DNA of 23,778 bases, from positions 1 through 23,778 of the forward strand of contig JABFVJ010000065.1 of the NCBI GenBank assembly GCA_013362835.1. The letters are read 5' to 3'. A program made the position numbers and the translations under genes. The stretch is from Nonomuraea sp. (GTDB lineage: Bacteria; Actinomycetota; Actinomycetes; Streptosporangiales; Streptosporangiaceae). The first letter of the stretch is position 1. Every line of letters starts with the position of its first letter. Below, one piece after another: positions 22,581 through 23,778 of the stretch. The notes beneath the pieces are model-generated. The model searched no databases. It saw only the letters and a program-made list of their open reading frames with translations, and was not told where the DNA came from.

Positions 22581-23778
22581 GTGAATCAGTTCCAGCCGTT
22601 GGCGGCGGACGACCCGCGGCGGCTGGGGGCGTACGACATCGTCGCCCGGCTCGGCGAGGGCGGTCAAGGGGTTGTCTACCTGGGCAGGAGCGACTCGGGG
22701 GAACAGGCCGCGGTCAAGCTGCTGCACCACGCCCTGGTGGCCGACGCCGACGCCCGTACGCGGTTCCTGCGCGAGGTGGCGGTCGCCCAGCGGGTGGCCA
22801 GGTTCTGCACCGCGCCCGTGCTCCACGCCGACCTGGACGGGAGCCGGCCGTACATCGTGAGCGAGTACGTGCCGGGGCCCTCCCTGCGTGAGCTCGTCAT
22901 CAACGAGGGGCCGCGGCGGGGGGCCGCGCTGGAACGGCTCGCGATCAGCACCGCGACCGCGCTGGCGGCCATCCACCGGGCCGGGATCCTGCACCGGGAC
23001 TTCAAGCCGGCCAACGTGCTCATGGGCCCCGAGGGGCCCGTCGTGATCGACTTCGGCATCGCCCGCGCGCTGGACTCCCCGGGCGCGACGGCCACGGGGA
23101 TGGCGATGGGGACGCCGTCGTACCTGGCGCCGGAGCAGCTCAGCGGCGCCGCCGTGTCGGAGGCCGCCGACGTCTTCGCCTGGGGCGTCACGATGGTGTA
23201 CGCCGCCACGGGGAAGCCGGCGTTCGGCTCCGACTCGATCCCCGTCGTCATGAACCGCATCCTCAACGAGGAACCGCAGCTCGGCGGGATGGAGGGTGAG
23301 CTCGGCCAGCTCGTGGCCCTGTGCCTGTCGAAGGACCCGTCGCAGCGGCCTACCGCCGACGAGCTCATCGTCCGCCTCACCGGCCAGCCCGCCCCCAAGT
23401 CCGCCATCGAACCCTCCCCCGGCACCGCCGCCCCTTCGGGCCCCCAGAACCTCACCGCCGCCCCCCAGGGCTCGGGCGCCCAGCCGGCCCTCCCCCAGCC
23501 GGGCGCCCCGCAGGCGGGTGTCCCGCAGGCGGGTGTCCCGCAGGCGGGTGTCCCGCAGCCGGGCGCGGGCTCGGCGCCGCAGCCCGGCCAGGACGCCTAC
23601 CCGGGCCCGTGGACCGGTCCCCAGGTCCTCCCCCTGCCTCAGACCGGTCCCCACGGCCGCCCCGAACCGGCCGACGGCACCAGCGCCCCGCACGCAGTCG
23701 GCCCGCACGCCGCCCAGAGCGGCCCGCACGCCTCTGCCCAGAGTGGTCCTCACGCCGGGATGCCGCAGGGAAGCGCTC
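22581..23778 (+). CDS. Serine/threonine protein kinase with Pro-rich tail (3' truncated by window)
   Basis: The first 399 codons of a Hanks-type kinase; the end is outside the window. The glycine loop is GEGGQG at residues 25-30, the catalytic lysine Lys46 in AVKLL, the catalytic loop HRDFKPANV at 138-146 (Asp140), the DFG at 157-159, and MGTPSYLAPEQ in the activation segment. All residues for activity are present; Phe replaces Leu after HRD, seen in this actinobacterial subfamily. The kinase domain ends near residue 265. After it comes a Pro/Gly/Gln-rich low-complexity linker with AGVPQ and GPHA repeats. Membrane anchors or sensor domains may lie beyond the window. The GTG start has GGGGGT about six bases upstream. 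Target and signal are unknown. Confidence 0.93.
   Translation, partial: MNQFQPLAADDPRRLGAYDIVARLGEGGQGVVYLGRSDSGEQAAVKLLHHALVADADARTRFLREVAVAQRVARFCTAPVLHADLDGSRPYIVSEYVPGPSLRELVINEGPRRGAALERLAISTATALAAIHRAGILHRDFKPANVLMGPEGPVVIDFGIARALDSPGATATGMAMGTPSYLAPEQLSGAAVSEAADVFAWGVTMVYAATGKPAFGSDSIPVVMNRILNEEPQLGGMEGELGQLVALCLSKDPSQRPTADELIVRLTGQPAPKSAIEPSPGTAAPSGPQNLTAAPQGSGAQPALPQPGAPQAGVPQAGVPQAGVPQPGAGSAPQPGQDAYPGPWTGPQVLPLPQTGPHGRPEPADGTSAPHAVGPHAAQSGPHASAQSGPHAGMPQGSA
23514..23558 (+). repeat. Three perfect 15-bp tandem repeats in the kinase linker
   Basis: The unit gcgggtgtcccgcag occurs three times without mismatch and encodes AGVPQ each time, after a diverged copy (GAPQ) and before a diverged one (PGAG). 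Perfect identity at the DNA level suggests recent slippage expansion. Confidence 0.95.

Noticed and set aside
1..23778. tRNA, rRNA, CRISPR or insertion sequence
   Set aside because: No cloverleaf with a CCA-proximal T-loop, no regularly spaced direct repeats and no transposase motifs were noticed by eye. A tRNAscan or repeat search would be decisive.

Overview
This is a chromosomal window from a very GC-rich actinomycete. Evidence is the strong third-position G/C bias, many GTG starts, GTGA/ATGA stop-start overlaps, and actinobacterial families (type Ic aspartate aminotransferase, HelZ-like SNF2 helicase next to a SWIM protein, a Ser/Thr kinase with a Pro-rich tail). A Streptosporangiales-type host (for example Nonomuraea-like) is a guess from gene content. 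I see no rRNA, tRNA, CRISPR array, insertion sequence or prophage.

Layout. 1-1391 (minus): DUF1838 protein, HIT hydrolase, and the N-terminus of a probable LytS-like sensor kinase. 1443-3589 (plus): a 14-TM MFS exporter followed closely by its probable TetR regulator. 3576-5925 (minus): a tightly coupled envelope operon in the order DUF1469 ('phage holin' family) membrane protein, DUF3618 protein with 11-residue repeats, YihY/BrkB membrane protein, and a small lipoprotein that may have a chagasin-like fold. 5926-6275 has no recognised gene, but holds a possible 54-codon Trp/Cys/Pro-Lys-rich reading frame and an AT-rich palindrome. 6276-9952 (plus): SNF2/HelZ-type helicase and SWIM zinc-finger protein. 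9954-10892 (minus): lipid kinase. 10976-13726 (minus): secreted M6 'immune inhibitor A' metalloprotease with a strong terminator and the only TTA codon I found. 13849-17300 (minus): E. coli-type fumarate reductase frdABCD, led by an unrecognised 77-aa Cys/His-rich protein. 17367-19046 (minus): cytochrome c oxidase subunit I, just upstream of the frd genes on the same strand. 19230-20435 (plus): aspartate aminotransferase. 20432-21004 (minus): zinc-ribbon membrane protein. 21056-22417 (plus): GlcD-like FAD oxidase. 22581-end (plus): Ser/Thr protein kinase cut by the window edge.

How the genes work together. Most of the window is core metabolism and envelope biology rather than an obvious mobile island. 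The ctaD-frd block places a terminal oxidase subunit and an anaerobic fumarate reductase in one head-to-tail run, which suggests a respiratory locus, though co-transcription is not proven. The DUF1469-DUF3618-YihY-lipoprotein run reads as one translationally coupled envelope unit. Several genes without a good Shine-Dalgarno have a TANNNT box ending about 6-8 bases before the start codon, which fits leaderless transcription.

The least explained elements are the 54-codon frame at 5977-6141, the 77-aa protein ahead of frdA, and the divergent lipoprotein of the envelope operon. None of these is proof of a new system.
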